Made by a program: the position numbers and the translations under genes. The notes beneath the pieces were generated by a model that searched no databases, had not been told where the DNA came from, and saw only the letters and a program-made list of their open reading frames with translations. A stretch of 64,000 bases of DNA from Dermatophagoides farinae (lineage: Eukaryota; Arthropoda; Arachnida; Sarcoptiformes; Pyroglyphidae): contig NC_134682.1 in NCBI RefSeq assembly GCF_024713945.1, positions 3,789,001 through 3,853,000 on the forward strand, read 5' to 3'. How positions within the stretch are numbered: position 1 is the first letter of the stretch; each line of letters opens with the position of its first letter. Shown here one piece after another: positions 49,653 to 62,156 of this stretch.

Positions 49653-50957
49653 ATGGATAATCAACAACATAATAAGAAAACTGGAACACGATCAACGCCA
49701 ACAATCAAAAATCGTGAAATATTACGATCAAAATCATTGAGTGATTTACGTTCAAATGGCAAAAAACGATCGTCCAAAAAAAGTCTTGGCTTTCCTACCA
49801 AACAGAAAACACCGGCAAGTTTACCTAAAAAAAGCCTAAGTCGATCGGAATCACCTAAATTAACTGAATCAATGAAAGAAATGGCCAAAGTATTACAACA
49901 ATGTCCATTAAGTAATTCCGAAGAGATGAGACGATTACGTTCGATAGAAAAATTGGCTAATCGAACAAGTTCATCATCGTTACGTCATAAAGATCAGCGA
50001 ACAAAATCGATTAGTAAACATCAACCACAAAGGAAACCATCAAGCGAACAAAATGTAAATCTTTGTGAACGTGAAGCATCAACTGCTTGTCAGATAAAAT
50101 TGGCTTTATTGCGTAAAATTGATGCAAAAACAACAACTACAACAACCAGTAGTAGTAGTCATCGTAAACGAAATCGTAGACCAATGAATGAACAACAACA
50201 ATTACTACGTCCTGGACAGGGTATTCTAGAACGTGCACAAAAAGCTGAATGTACATTGTATGGCCTGAAAGTTGTACGTGAAACAATGACAAAAATTCTA
50301 ACACAATCAAAACAGGAACAAATACGTAAAAATCCACGAACATTGGAAAAATATCGTATCCTGTTATCGGAACCATTCAATCAGATGTCAATAATAATGG
50401 ATCATTTAGGATTAACCGGTGCATTCGGTATTACCAAGGAACATTTGGATTTATTTCAAAAATATCCTGTCCGTTGTTTCATTAATGTTACATATGAATT
50501 GCCATTATTTCAACCAAATGATTGTGAATCATATCGGGTACCAGTTGCCGATGATAAAGATGAAGATCTTAGCCGCTATTTTGATGATGTTACGGAAAAA
50601 ATTGAACAAATACATCGCCATAATCATGCAACTATTGTACATTGTATGGCTGGTGTATCACGGTCAGCATCATTCATAATTGCTTATCTAATACGTTATC
50701 AACGAATGACAATGAAAGAAGCATTTGAACATACAAAACGTTCACGTTCATGTATTAATCCAAATATTTCATTTCTTGAACAATTAGTACAATTTGAACA
50801 AAAATGTCATGATAATAATCATCATAATAATCGTAATAATAAATCCATGATGACAAAAATGATTAAACATTCAATGAATGGTATTGAAAAAGAATTGCCA
50901 GATTTTATTATCGATAATTATCTAGATGAATATCTACATGAATTTGAATTGGATTAA
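49653..50957 (+). CDS. Dual-specificity phosphatase with long basic N-terminus
   Basis: 434 residues in one exon from the ATG at 49653 (upstream in-frame codons lack an ATG). The first 200 or so residues are Ser/Lys/Arg-rich with no recognised fold (SLSDLRSNGKK, KSLSRSESPK). The rest is a DUSP catalytic domain: LGLTGAFGITKEHLD, VRCFINVTYELP, VPVADDKDEDLSRYF with the general-acid loop, and the active site HCMAGVSRSAS with nucleophile Cys at 50643-50645, followed by AYLIRYQRMTMKEAF and SCINPN. This is the atypical DUSP14/18/21/28 type, which lacks a MAPK-docking CH2 domain. Substrate unknown. Convergent with the next gene. Confidence 0.92.
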   Translation: MDNQQHNKKTGTRSTPTIKNREILRSKSLSDLRSNGKKRSSKKSLGFPTKQKTPASLPKKSLSRSESPKLTESMKEMAKVLQQCPLSNSEEMRRLRSIEKLANRTSSSSLRHKDQRTKSISKHQPQRKPSSEQNVNLCEREASTACQIKLALLRKIDAKTTTTTTSSSSHRKRNRRPMNEQQQLLRPGQGILERAQKAECTLYGLKVVRETMTKILTQSKQEQIRKNPRTLEKYRILLSEPFNQMSIIMDHLGLTGAFGITKEHLDLFQKYPVRCFINVTYELPLFQPNDCESYRVPVADDKDEDLSRYFDDVTEKIEQIHRHNHATIVHCMAGVSRSASFIIAYLIRYQRMTMKEAFEHTKRSRSCINPNISFLEQLVQFEQKCHDNNHHNNRNNKSMMTKMIKHSMNGIEKELPDFIIDNYLDEYLHEFELD

Positions 50958-51244
50958 TATAGAAACAAAAAAAAAATTAAATTACACACCCATTACACAT
51001 TTACATCAATCACATTAATCTTAATAAATCGATCATTTGACAATGATATATTAATATAATGATTATTGATTATGAATTTAATTCAATTAACTTTTTTTGT
51101 TGTTGTTGTTGATGAAATGTTTTTAACAAAAAAAAAATTAATTAATTAATCAATTTTATTCGAAATAATCAAATGTTACAATTTTCTTTGTCATTTGGTG
51201 ATTCCTATTTCATTCAATCAATATATGTTCAATGATATATCACA

Positions 51245-53700
51245 TCATACATTCGATTCTGAATTCAATATCAGCTGTTTTTCTTTTACATTCATATCGA
51301 ATTCTGGTAGATTGAATTTTTTCTCATTTGTTTCATTATCATTATTATCATTTTTTGTTGTTGTTTTTTCTGAATTCATTATTGGCTGATTAATTAACCA
51401 ACAATTTTTAAGATAATCAAGAAAATGTATTAGTGGACTTTCAACCAATACGGTAAAAATGAAACCAAATAAATATGAAATGACAATCGATGATGTTAAC
51501 AAAGAAAATATGGCCGTCATACGCATATCAATAAGATTACGTCTTGATCCAAGAGCAACATAGAATACGAGAACATGTGTTAGATATACTGAATATGTCA
51601 TACGTGATAATGGACGAAATACTTTCCATGAAAGAATACTGCCAATAAATGTACCATTATTAGTGATACAAAGCCAAATTATTAATGTTAATACCAATGC
51701 CCATATCGTACGATTCAATGGATAAAGAATAGCCGACCAAAATGGATCATATGGCCGACCATAAAGCCATGGTGATGTACTATAAATGCAGAATAGATAA
51801 CCAGAAAAAGCTAATAACCAGCATAGATATTTTGTACTAGTTTTCATTGTCACCATTTGACGCCAATCCGAACGTTCATGTAGTTTGGCACCAAAAATGA
51901 AACCAATAAAAAATACATTTGCATGATTCCATGGTTGATAGAAAAATTTTAAAAATTCACTTGGTCGACCAAATTCATCGAGAAAATCACTGTCAAAAAA
52001 AAAAAAAAATATGAAAACTATAATAATTTCATTAAGAAAAAAACAAAGCTTACTTTTTAATCGTAACTACACCACCGGGTGGATGTTTCTTAATGAAAAC
52101 AGTTAATGCACTGATACAAATACAGACTAGTATGACACATTTGGTGACGAGCATACCTCGTCTTGGATATCTTAATAACATTCCAATTAAAATAACTGAC
52201 ATATAATGTAGTTGCATATCGGCAGCCAAATACCATGTATGAAGAGCGCACTTTTTTTGTGCAAAAAAATAAACAAAAAAAAATTATTCAAATAATCTTT
52301 GGTTATGTATACGAACTTACAATATTTTGAACATCGATTATATTCTGTACATAGAGAAGATTATGCCACCATGTTATTGAACATTTATCAATGACAATAT
52401 TCATATAGGTTGACCATAATGGACCATCATATAATGGTGGTAATAGGCTCAATAATAACATGAATGCTATCAATTGTGGTGTTAATCGAAGATAACGTAA
52501 AAATGTGTATGGAATATAACGGAATTTTCGATAATCATTTTGTGTATATTTAAATGTAACATAAGATGTTAATAGTCCACTTAGATAGAAAAATGTATCA
52601 ACTGAATAATGTGCTTTGAATAATGGTTGATGTGAAAGTGATGATAGTCGTGATTTCATTATGAATGAATGTCGAAATAAATTCATCGGATTCCATTCAA
52701 GTGTATGGCCAATTATGATCCATACAAGTGTCAGGAAACGTATTCCATGAACACAGGCTAGATCATCATGTTTCGAGGTTTTTGTCGATACAAGTTTGGC
52801 TGCATTTTTGATTGGTGAAAACCATAACAATACTGTTTCGGATATTGAATCACTTTTTTTCATTACTAATCGATCATAGATTGCTGCCCATATGGTAATA
52901 GCTGATAATATGATTATGGTTATTCTAAGTTTTGGATAGAAAAAAAAACTATTAATAAAATTCAATGAAAATATTAAACACACACACACATACAATGCTA
53001 TTTTTTGAGGTAAATTAGGTGTCCATTTTTCTGTCGATTTTATCGTACATGTTGATAAATGAAATTCAAGACCCGTTTCTCCAAGGTGATTATTTTTGAT
53101 AACATTATGAATATCCATATCGGTACAGGAATTAGGTATACAAATACCCATACGTATGAAAATATGATAGAAAAATGATGATACACTGGCAAGATCATGA
53201 AAAATGGCTCCATTGGAAACCAAATCTGGACGATTTGTTTCATTTGGCAATGGTATAACAGGGAAATTTTTAACAATATTATGATGATCAGGCATTGGTG
53301 TTGGCATTGGTAAAGCTAAATCTAAGAAACAATATTTTGATACAATATCTGTATGATCAATGGATAAACATTGATCATAATCACCATAATCAGTAAATGT
53401 ACCAGTCATCAAACCGGATGGTAATGAACGTGCCCATGAATTGAATAATTTAAATGACCACGTTTTTCGTTGATGAAAAGCAATCAATGCACGATTAATA
53501 TCTGTACGACATTCTTGGCTTATATTATGATTATCAATAATATCATGATTCAGATCAATATAATGAGGCAGAATAGCTTTGGCAAATAAATCATCTGAAA
53601 TATTTAACAATGGTTGCCATAAATATTCTTCACTACATGAATGATGGTAAGAATTTAGGATAAAAATCACAAAAATGGCAACAAAATTAAATTTTGCCAT
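51245..53700 (-). CDS. NRF-6-like membrane acyltransferase
   Basis: Exons 53700-52321, 52250-52054 and 51989-51245 give 773 residues. Met 53700 starts a signal peptide (FNFVAIFVIFILNSYHHSC). The luminal NRF domain follows, with SWARSLPSGLMTGTF, YDQCLSI and GICIPNSCTDMDI, then the acyltransferase-3 domain with about ten spans, starting CVHGIRFLTLVWIIIGHT (conserved His) and including CALHTWYLAADMQ and FRPLSRMTYSVYLTHVLV. This is the 'nose resistant to fluoxetine' family, expanded in nematodes and arthropods and implicated in lipid or yolk transport across epithelia. The enzyme's substrate is unknown. An in-frame Met at 53733 is less likely. Confidence 0.92.
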
Positions 53701-54744
53701 CTTGATGAAGAATTTAAAAAAAAACAGAAACAAAAACGATAAATCACAACAACAACAACAACAAAAAAATTCAAATATTAATCACCATGTTCGAAAAATA
53801 ACGGCAAATAAAAAAATAATTCACAATTATGATAATTATCGAATGATGATGATGATGATGATGATGAAGAATGGGAAAGTTTACATTTGACAATGGTCAG
53901 GAAAGAAGATTTTGTTTTGTTTTGTTTTTTTTTCAATATCGATTGGCGGCCACCACCATCACCATCACCATCATCATCGCCACAAGATGGTCAAAATTAT
54001 ATTTGATTAAATGAATGTATGTATGCCAACAATGTTTGTCTTCAAACATTCAAATCTTTGTTTTGTTTGTGTTCATTCATATATAAGATGGTGATGATGG
54101 TGATGATGATGATGTTTGAAAATCATGGAACAAATCTTTGTATACTGATTTCATTCGAAACACAAAAAAGATTCTGATCGTCTCTGTCCACACTGTCCAC
54201 TGTGTGTCTCTCATTCACTTTCTTACAAACATTTGTTATTTTTTTTTTTACTTTGTTCTTTTCTGTTCGATATTTGTATATTCACTTAAATGGATTCATC
54301 ATCATCAACATTATCATCAACATCAACATCTCTTTGTTGTTTTTGTTGTATTGAGAAAACCAAATGACGACCACCACAATACTCGCCCAAACGATCAAAT
54401 AATTAATCAATCATCGATTTTTATATTTTGTTATAATAATATTAGGCGTCGGTCATGATAAATAGCGGTAGTGGTGGTGGTGGTGGTGGTGGTGGTGATG
54501 GTTTTTCATCAATCAACAATTGTATTTACATATATTGATTGATTTCAACAATTATAAAAACACACACACACACACACATTCGATCAATATCGTTGCATTC
54601 CGGTTTTTTTTTTGCTATCATCAGAAGATTAGAAAAAAAATTTCATTGTTTTTTTTTTGTTTGTTTGTTGTTGTTGGTAATTTTAATTTCAATTTCAATT
54701 GAAAATAAATAAAAGGATTGTATAATCATCAAAAAATTTGCATA

Positions 54745-54775
<31 letters not shown>

Positions 54776-56043
54776 ATTTGAATCGGATTGATTGAATGAC
54801 AATAAAGAAAGAATGAAAAAAACAAAAGGTGTGAATCACCAAAGGTGTGCACACCGCATTGTCTTTGTTTTTTCCTCGAAAACAAGAAAATCATAAAATT
54901 CATATTTTTATTTTTTGGTGGTAGTTTTTATTTTGTTCAATGATAATAAAAAAATTAATTTTTTATTATTATTATCGATCAATTGTGTGAATATTTGTCA
55001 AGTTTTTTTTTAAAGTGACCAATTGACATTGACAATAACAAAACAACATATGATTTTTTTTTTAAATTTTAATTTCAACCAAAACACACACACACAGACA
55101 CTCATTCGATGATGATGATGATGATGATGATAAAAGAATTATTTATCAAAGGGGAAATGAAATGAAGATTTTTGATATTCTAACTTCCCCCCCCACCACC
55201 ACCACATTGCATTCATCCATCAATCCATGAAATGAATGACTGAATGAATGAACGTCAAAATTTTTATTTGAAGTGGATTGTAAATTTAATTTTTTTTTTA
55301 TTTTCACCTTTGTTTTGTCTTTCAATGTATGTGTGTAGGAGGAGGTGTGAAAAAAATTTTTTTTTCACTCTGTTTTGTCGTAATTAAGTTTCAATGTTTT
55401 GTTTTGTGACTTGTGATTAATGGCTAGGATTGATTGATTGATTGATTGATTTGATTTGAAACTAAATTGTAAATTAATCAATCAATCAATTCTACGGGAT
55501 AATGGAATGAAAAACGGCATTCAATGATCCATTTTCATTATGGAGTAGTCAGAAAAAACAAAGACTTGTCTTGAACACACACACACACACATATGTATTC
55601 AACAAGTGTTTGACATTGTTAAACCGTTTTGTAAAGGTCAATTGGTCTTTGATCATCAAACATTTATGTGTGTGTGTGTGTGTGTGTGAAAAAAAAACAT
55701 AAATCGTGTGTGTGTGTGTGTGTTTTCCTTCCGAAAAAAGACGATATATTCCTTCATTCATTCATTTCGCATTCAAGTTCAATGGAAATAGCAAAAAAAA
55801 AATTGACAGAACAAAACAACGAAAACTTTAACTTTATTTCCGCATCATCACTACAGGATGTCCCATGATCATGAGACATCATACAGTGATTTGTTCCAGA
55901 TTAATTTAAACAATAAAATGAAAAAAAAATTTTTAATTTCATCAATGGATCGGCATGTGGTTGGCAATCAACAATGTTTGATGATATGATGAACATGATT
56001 TAAGATTAAAAAAAACAAAACAAAAATGTTTACAGATTCATTG
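53701..56043. other. 2.3-kb intergenic upstream of the NRF-6-like gene
   Basis: No supported gene. Simple repeats: (GGT)n 54472-54496, (TG)n 54749-54775, (GAT)n near 55106-55130, (TG)n near 55668-55688 and 55706-55721. A (GATT)n / (AATC)n inverted pair at about 55427-55490 could fold as a hairpin. A CACAAGATGG word lies at 53981-53990. Confidence 0.5.
55427..55491. repeat. (TGAT)n inverted microsatellite pair
   Basis: A TGAT run and, about 25 bp later, its reverse complement (ATCA run) give perfect arms of about 14 bp. Confidence 0.7.
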
Positions 56044-57093
56044 TCATTGTTTAATAATGACATCGATTTGATCATCATTTTCCAAATCATAGGTATCGAT
56101 TTTTTCCATTAAATTCATTGGTTCATAATCAAATTTTAGTAGAATTTTTTCAATAGGAATACATCGATCTTTTGCATAAATTTCAGCTAAATATTGAACA
56201 TTTTCAAATCGATTCACAAAACATGTAAGACGTTTTTTATTTGAATCACGAAGATGTAATTCAATTACATTTGGATCATCATTTTGTGTGTTTGGTCCAA
56301 TTTCATTTGCCATCGAATCATCCAATCGTTGTTCATCGGAACGAACAAACATTTCAAATATATCGGCTACTGATAGATTTATAGATTGAGGTGTTGATTT
56401 TGCATCCACAATATTATCATTTAGATATAGGATTAATCGAGATATAGAAATGTCGAAACGTTCAGCTATTTGATCAAATATTGATGAAAATGTTGCCGTA
56501 GGAAGCATCTTAAAGTATTCGATTCTATCCAAACGTTTGATACGTATTCTTATCCAATCATATAAAACATCATCGATTTCTTCATAATCGTAAATTATTG
56601 ATGAATTCATACTAGGCAATGGTGATTTACTATCATCAGTTAATTCAATAATTTCTGCTGATGAATCATAAACTTCATCTATCGTTGTTGGAGAATTTAT
56701 TTGTTGAATTTCACAGGAATCAGATGTAACTCGTCTTTTTTTAAAACTGGTCGAATCCATCGGCTGAATTTGATCATCATTCTGTTTACAGTGGTCATTA
56801 TGGTTATGATTTTTATTTTTTACATCATTATCACCAGTTCCAGATAATTTATCGTCAACAATTTTATGATGATTATTTACCAACAATTTTTTCTTAACAT
56901 GATCATCATTTTCAAGAATTTTCTTCCATTTTTCATCATCATTTAAAAATTTACGATACGAATTGACAACATTTGATGACACAAAACTTGGACGAACTTT
57001 ATTCAAAGTTTTCTTGACATTATCATTATCATTATCATCAGAATCATCTTCTGAATCTGTTAACAGTACAATTTTTTTTCTTATTTTTGGCAT
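56044..57093 (-). CDS. NFATC2IP: NIP45/Rad60-type protein with SUMO-like domains
   Basis: 349 residues, one exon. The N-terminal half is acidic and disordered with two likely SUMO-interaction motifs next to acids: KIVLLTDSEDDSDD at the start and AEIIELTDDS in the middle. The C-terminal half has two ubiquitin-like folds: RIRIKRLDRIEYFKM to SVADIFEM, and IELHLRDSNKKRLTCFV to LENDDQIDVIIKQ. This order (SIMs then two SUMO-like domains) defines the RENi family: Rad60, Esc2 and NFATC2IP/NIP45, which bind Ubc9 and guard genome stability. The acidic DGD-like end (ENDDQIDV) fits the second SUMO-like domain. It lies 491 bp from cortactin, same strand. Confidence 0.83.
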   Translation of the reverse strand: MPKIRKKIVLLTDSEDDSDDNDNDNVKKTLNKVRPSFVSSNVVNSYRKFLNDDEKWKKILENDDHVKKKLLVNNHHKIVDDKLSGTGDNDVKNKNHNHNDHCKQNDDQIQPMDSTSFKKRRVTSDSCEIQQINSPTTIDEVYDSSAEIIELTDDSKSPLPSMNSSIIYDYEEIDDVLYDWIRIRIKRLDRIEYFKMLPTATFSSIFDQIAERFDISISRLILYLNDNIVDAKSTPQSINLSVADIFEMFVRSDEQRLDDSMANEIGPNTQNDDPNVIELHLRDSNKKRLTCFVNRFENVQYLAEIYAKDRCIPIEKILLKFDYEPMNLMEKIDTYDLENDDQIDVIIKQ

Positions 57094-57585
57094 TTGAATA
57101 GTGGAAAATTGTATATCAACAATTGAAAATTTTTAAACAATAATTTCAATCAGCTAAGAAAATAAAAAATAAACAAATAAAAATAAATATAAATATTTCG
57201 AACCAAATTCAACCATTCATAGAGGACGTATTTTAAATTTTAAATTAATTAAATTATCATCATCATCATTATACAATCCTTTCCAAAAACTCACCAAATA
57301 CTCTACTTTAAACATTAATAATTAATTTTTTTTTTATTTCTCAAAAAATTAATTTTGTAAAAAAATGCATTTTGCATACAGATAAAATACCTTTTTTGTT
57401 GTTGTTGGTGGTGGTGATATTTTTTTCATGAATGACGAAAGACCAAAAAAGTTAAAAATAAATCGTATTGTTCGTTTGTTCGTATAAGTGTGTGTGTGTG
57501 TATAAATATCAAATATATATAAAAAACGAGAAAAAAAAATAAAATAAAATTAAACAATTTCATCATTGTGGTCATTTCATCATCA
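57094..57585. other. Intergenic between cortactin 3' end and NIP45-like start
   Basis: Promoter of the NIP45-like gene and 3' UTR of cortactin. A/T runs, a (GTGTGT) run near 57489-57500 and TATATATA near 57514. No gene is seen. Confidence 0.45.
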
Positions 57586-59699
57586 TCATTCGTTGAGCTT
57601 GACATAATTGGCTGGAAATAGGCCCACTTTACCACGACATTGACCACGCCACCATCCTTCATCAATCATTTCAATATTAGTAATCAATTCATCTGGATCA
57701 AATGTAATTTCATCCGATTCGGCCGCTTCATAATCAAACAATGCAATTGCCGTTAAACCTAGATCTTCATTGTTTGTTGTTTCAACAGTTGTCACACAAC
57801 TTGTTGCTTCTTGTTCTTGTTCTTGATGAACTGGATTTGTTTCGACAACAGCTGATTGAATTTCTATCGATTGTTGATTACTAATTACAGGTTCTGGTGG
57901 AATTGAAGATGTTGTTATAGTAGTATTAGCAGCGGTTATGGTTGTTGGTGATTTTGGCACCGGTAATACCGAGATGCCTATCTTATTGAGATGGCGACCT
58001 TTTTGCTGATGAAGTGGCCTTTCATCATCATCATCATTAACATTGGTATTGGTATTTCTAGATTCTGTCGATCGATCACCAGATTCTTCTTCATCTTCTC
58101 GGGCTTCACTTTCAAACACTACACGATCTTTATTCAATTCTTTTTCATGTGCTTCTTGTTCGATTCGTTTTTGACGTTCACGTTGAATTCTTTCACGGGC
58201 TACAGTATCATCTTGTTTGGCTAGATTTTCGAATTTACTTGCCAATGATTTGGCATCACCTTTAATAATTTCTTTCTTTTGTATGTTTGTTGTCTTTTTT
58301 GTATCATCATCATCATCATCACGATCTTCCCAACGTTTGGCGCAGCTATCTTTACGGTCTTTTTCCACGCCAAATTTCCCACCAAATCCTTTGCTTGCAT
58401 CCAATTGTGATGAATGTTTCTCCACTGTTTCGTGATGATCCCAACCAACAGCCGATTTATCTACACGATCTTTTTGTACACCAAATTTTCCGCCAAATCC
58501 AACAGAATAATCTTTTTGTGATTCATGTTTGTCCACCTTTTCATGATGTTCCCAGCCAAGGGCCGATTTATCGACACGATCTTTCTGCACGCCAAATTTG
58601 CCACCAAAACCGACAGAATAATCTTTCTGTGATTCATGCTTGTCCACTTTTTCATGATGCTCCCAACCGAGGGCCGATTTATCAACTCGATCTTTTTGTA
58701 CACCGAATTTACCACCAAATCCTTTACTAGCGTCCAATTGTGAAGAATGTTTTTCCACTTTTTCATGATGTTCCCAACCTACAGCAGATTTATCCACTCG
58801 ATCTTTTTGCACTCCAAATTTACCACCGAAGCCAACCGAATAATCTTTTTGAGATTCATGCTTTTCTACTTTTTCGTGGTGTTCCCAGCCGACAGCCGAT
58901 TTGTCCACACGGTCTTTCTGTACACCAAATTTGCCACCAAATCCTACGGAATAATCTTTCTGTGATTCATGTTTGTCCACCTTTTCATGATGCTCCCATC
59001 CGAGGGCCGATTTATCAACTCGATCCTTCTGTACGCCAAACTTGCCACCAAAACCGACCGAATAATCTTTTTGTGATTGATGTTTATCTACTTTTTCATG
59101 ATATTCCCAACCGACAGCTGATTTGTCTACACGATCTTTTTGAACACCAAATTTACCACCAAAACCGGTGGAATAATCTTTTTGCGATTGATGTTTATCC
59201 ACTTTTTCATGATAATCGAAACCAACTGCTGATTTATCCACACGATCTGTTTGTACACCGAATTTACCACCAAATCCTACTTTATTATCCTTTTGCGATT
59301 GATGGGCAAATTTCTCTTTTGATTGTATATCTTCTTGGCTAACTTCATTTCGAAGCTGATCTAAACTGATGATTACCATGAATGGGAAATAAATCCGGAA
59401 TTAATTAAATGGACATAAAAATCATAAACAATCAAACAACTTACTCGATAGCGGCAGCCGTACGTCCAGAACCTTCAATAGTTTTCGAACCCCAACGTTG
59501 ATCCTCTTCGGTCACATCGTTCTAACAACAAATAAAAAATAATGAATTAATACGATGATCATAAAAATCTTCACCCACAATCACCATTTTTAATTAAAAC
59601 ACGATTAATACTTACAATAAAATCTGGATCGGTATCCCAGTCATCGTTATCTGCCGACTTTAATGCATCCGAATTAACGTATTGGGCACTTTTCCACAT
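57586..59699 (-). CDS. Cttn: Cortactin
   Basis: Exons 59699-59616, 59521-59445 and 59365-57586 give 646 residues. Exon 1 carries the Arp2/3-binding acidic N-terminus ([11 protein letters not shown] to [12 protein letters not shown] with the DDW motif). Exon 2 holds [15 protein letters not shown]. Exon 3 has eight full 37-residue cortactin repeats (core [20 protein letters not shown]) and a partial ninth, which bind F-actin; vertebrates have about 6.5. A charged helix ([19 protein letters not shown]), a Pro/Thr/Ser/Gln-rich linker and a C-terminal SH3 domain ([16 protein letters not shown] to [12 protein letters not shown]) follow. It promotes branched-actin stability. Divergent from mS35. Confidence 0.98.
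58320..59304 (-). repeat. 111-bp tandem cortactin repeats, eight plus a partial
   Basis: Units of exactly 111 bp (37 codons). The proteins of the units are nearly identical, while third codon positions differ freely, so conservation is by selection on the protein rather than recent duplication. Confidence 0.92.
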
Positions 59700-60115
59700 T
59701 TGGAATAGTTGAAAGATTTCCGAATTTTTTTTTACTTAAAATTCAAAGACCAATAATAAAAATGACATAACAGCGTTGATGACGCACGCAACAGATTTCA
59801 ATTAGAAACAAGAAAACCACTTTCAATGTTGGACAGTTTTATTCTTTCATAATTGATTGACAATAGGTTTGGTTTTTTTGTTTAATGATGATAATTGATA
59901 TCGAGCAAAATATAGAAATTAGAGCATTGGTGACGACGGCGACAGATATTTATTCTCATGACAACATCATTTTTTTCCAATTCGATTCTATTTCCACTTG
60001 GCCATTAATGGTTAGGTGTCTGTAGCTGTATTAATCACATGGAATTTTGTATTAAATTCTTGTGACAAAAATAAAAAACAAAACAAAACAAAACAAAATC
60101 CAAAAAAAAAAAAAA
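59700..60115. promoter_or_regulatory. Shared upstream region of cortactin (-) and mS35 (+)
   Basis: 416 bp between divergent start codons. It contains a TGATGACGCAC word near 59772-59782 and A/T runs; no TATA box is clear. No gene is seen. Confidence 0.4.
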
Positions 60116-61335
60116 ATGTTGACCAATTTTAATGGGAAAATTTTACGGATTAATAATTTTAGATTTTTATCATCATCATCATCATCATCATCAACAGCAA
60201 CAGCCACAAATGAAAATTCAAAACAAAGTAGTGATATTAGATTGATGAACAACAATGATGAGGATAATTTTCCCATATTAAAAATTTTACCATTCGGTAA
60301 AGTTAAACGTGAACAAAGGATTATATTGAAAACAGAGGTATGTGTTTGTTAATGTTTTTTTTTTAAATAACTTAATCGAATTTCTATTTATATATTGATT
60401 TTAAGGTGATAAGTCCACGTTATAAACGTTTAAAAGATAATTGTAATTGGACCAATGTATGGCCAACATCAAGAAATTTCAATCCATCCACCGTACCATT
60501 ACCGATTCATATGAGTTTTGTTGATGATAATAAAATACGTGCACCAGTGGGTAAATTTAATAATCCTGAATTGTTGAAAATTCCAAATTTTCTTCATCTA
60601 ACACCTGTAACTGTGAAAAAACAATGTGAAGCAATCAAACGTTTCTGTACAAGTTGGCCAAAAGCATTAAAAACTGATGATGATTGTGATCGACATTTTC
60701 CAATCACTATTCGTACAAAAGATTTTGTTTTCAGTGGTCCATCAATACGTTGGCCAGAATCAAGAATAGTTGAATTATCAATTAAACTTTCAGATTTAAA
60801 ATTAAATGAACATGCTCAAGATAAAATGAAACGATTATTAGCACATCGATATAATCATGAAACAGATATGGCAACCATTCGAACGGATAGTTGTCCATTA
60901 CGTAAACAAAATTATGATTATGCTCATTATCTACTTACTGCTTCCTATTTTGAATCATGGGTATGTTTTTTTTACATTCGAATCATATATCAGAATTTCA
61001 GATATTCAAGAATTTTATTATTTTTTTTCGTTTAAATGAACAAAAAAAAAATATAGAAAACCGAAAAATGGGAATCAGAAAAAGAATATGGTGATTGGGA
61101 ACGATATTTTTGGAATCAAAGTAAATCACGTGAATCAATATTAACATATATGAAATGTGTTAAGCCAGAAAAATCGATCGAAGAATTGGAACAACAATCA
61201 AATGTTCAACAGTATGCAAAAGCTGTTACTGAATTATATGATGGTGGTGTACATACTGGGGAAACAACAGAAACATTGGATCAATATAAAAAATCTGTTT
61301 TACAAATTCTATTTCCAAATCAAGATTCTAAATGA
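60116..61335 (+). CDS. MRPS35: Mitochondrial ribosomal protein mS35
   Basis: Exons 60116-60337, 60406-60960 and 61057-61335 give 351 residues. mS35 is a small-subunit protein of the mitochondrial ribosome. The core VPLPIHMSFVDD, NNPELLKIPNFLHLTPVTV, KKQCEAIKRFCTSWP, HFPITIRTKDFVFSGPS and DSCPLRKQNYDYAHYLL matches animal MRPS35 closely, and EKWESEKEYGDWERY in exon 3 continues it. The start (MLTNFNGKILRINNFRFLSS) with a Ser run works as a presequence. The ATG follows a long A tract. Confidence 0.95.
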
Positions 61336-62156
61336 TATGTTTAAAAAATTCATGAGAAAAATTTTTTTTTCTGTTTGCTTTTGAAATCTTGTAATAATCT
61401 AATTATAGAATAAATTGTCAATTGAATAATGAAACAATGAACAACGGAAAAAACAACGAAAAGTCAAAAACACCCATGGTTGATTTTTTTTTTGTTGTTT
61501 TGTATCCATTTCCTCACCATTTTTTTTACGTTTCCTACGAGATTATAATTTGTATATAAATTGAAGAAATGAGAAAAAAAATCCTCTATCTGATGATGAT
61601 TATTACAATGTAAACAAAAACATACACATCCATTGGAGAAATTGATAACCAACAAGAACAGAAAAAAAAACCTATGTTGTTCCTATGGTGCCCTATTGAT
61701 GTTTACCAATAGTAACACATTATCTATATCTATTCTAGTGTGTAATAGAAAGGCAGGGGGAAAAAAATAAGAAATCTTGTCGTTGTTGTTATTGTGTCTT
61801 TTCATCACTAAAAAAAAATTTGCTTGATTTCACTTGTTTATGAAACACAAACGTTTGTGTGTGTGTGTGTGCGCGCTATATGTATGTGGACTTTTATCGT
61901 TATCGTTTAGAAGTTAAAAGAGATCATCATCATCATCCCATAACCAATCCCATCATTATTTAGTTGCCTGACATTCGTTGAATAATTTGTTTTCAATCAA
62001 TAAATTCTCTACAAGCAGATTAATCAATTATTAATCAGTGTTTCAGAATTTTTTAAAATTGTTCATATAATTCATCATCACCAACAACAACATTATATAT
62101 CAGCACACAAATTCATTCAGAATCATCAGCAGAAGAAAAAAAAATAATCATAGAAA
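61336..62156. other. Intergenic: mS35 3' UTR and promoter of the small four-span protein
   Basis: An AATAAA at about 61409 fits mS35. Otherwise T/A runs, (GT)n at about 61855-61871 and GAT words. A TATATAT at 62094-62100 lies 57 bp before the next ATG. Confidence 0.45.
62094..62100 (+). promoter_or_regulatory. TATA box candidate of the four-span membrane gene
   Basis: TATATAT with a plausible start site about 25-30 bp on and an ATG at 62157 gives a very short 5' UTR. Confidence 0.35.

Noticed and set aside
58217-59342. Open frames of 72-200 codons opposite and in an alternate frame to cortactin
   Set aside because: Same cause: the 111-bp coding repeats keep other frames open. The cortactin frame alone encodes recognised domains.
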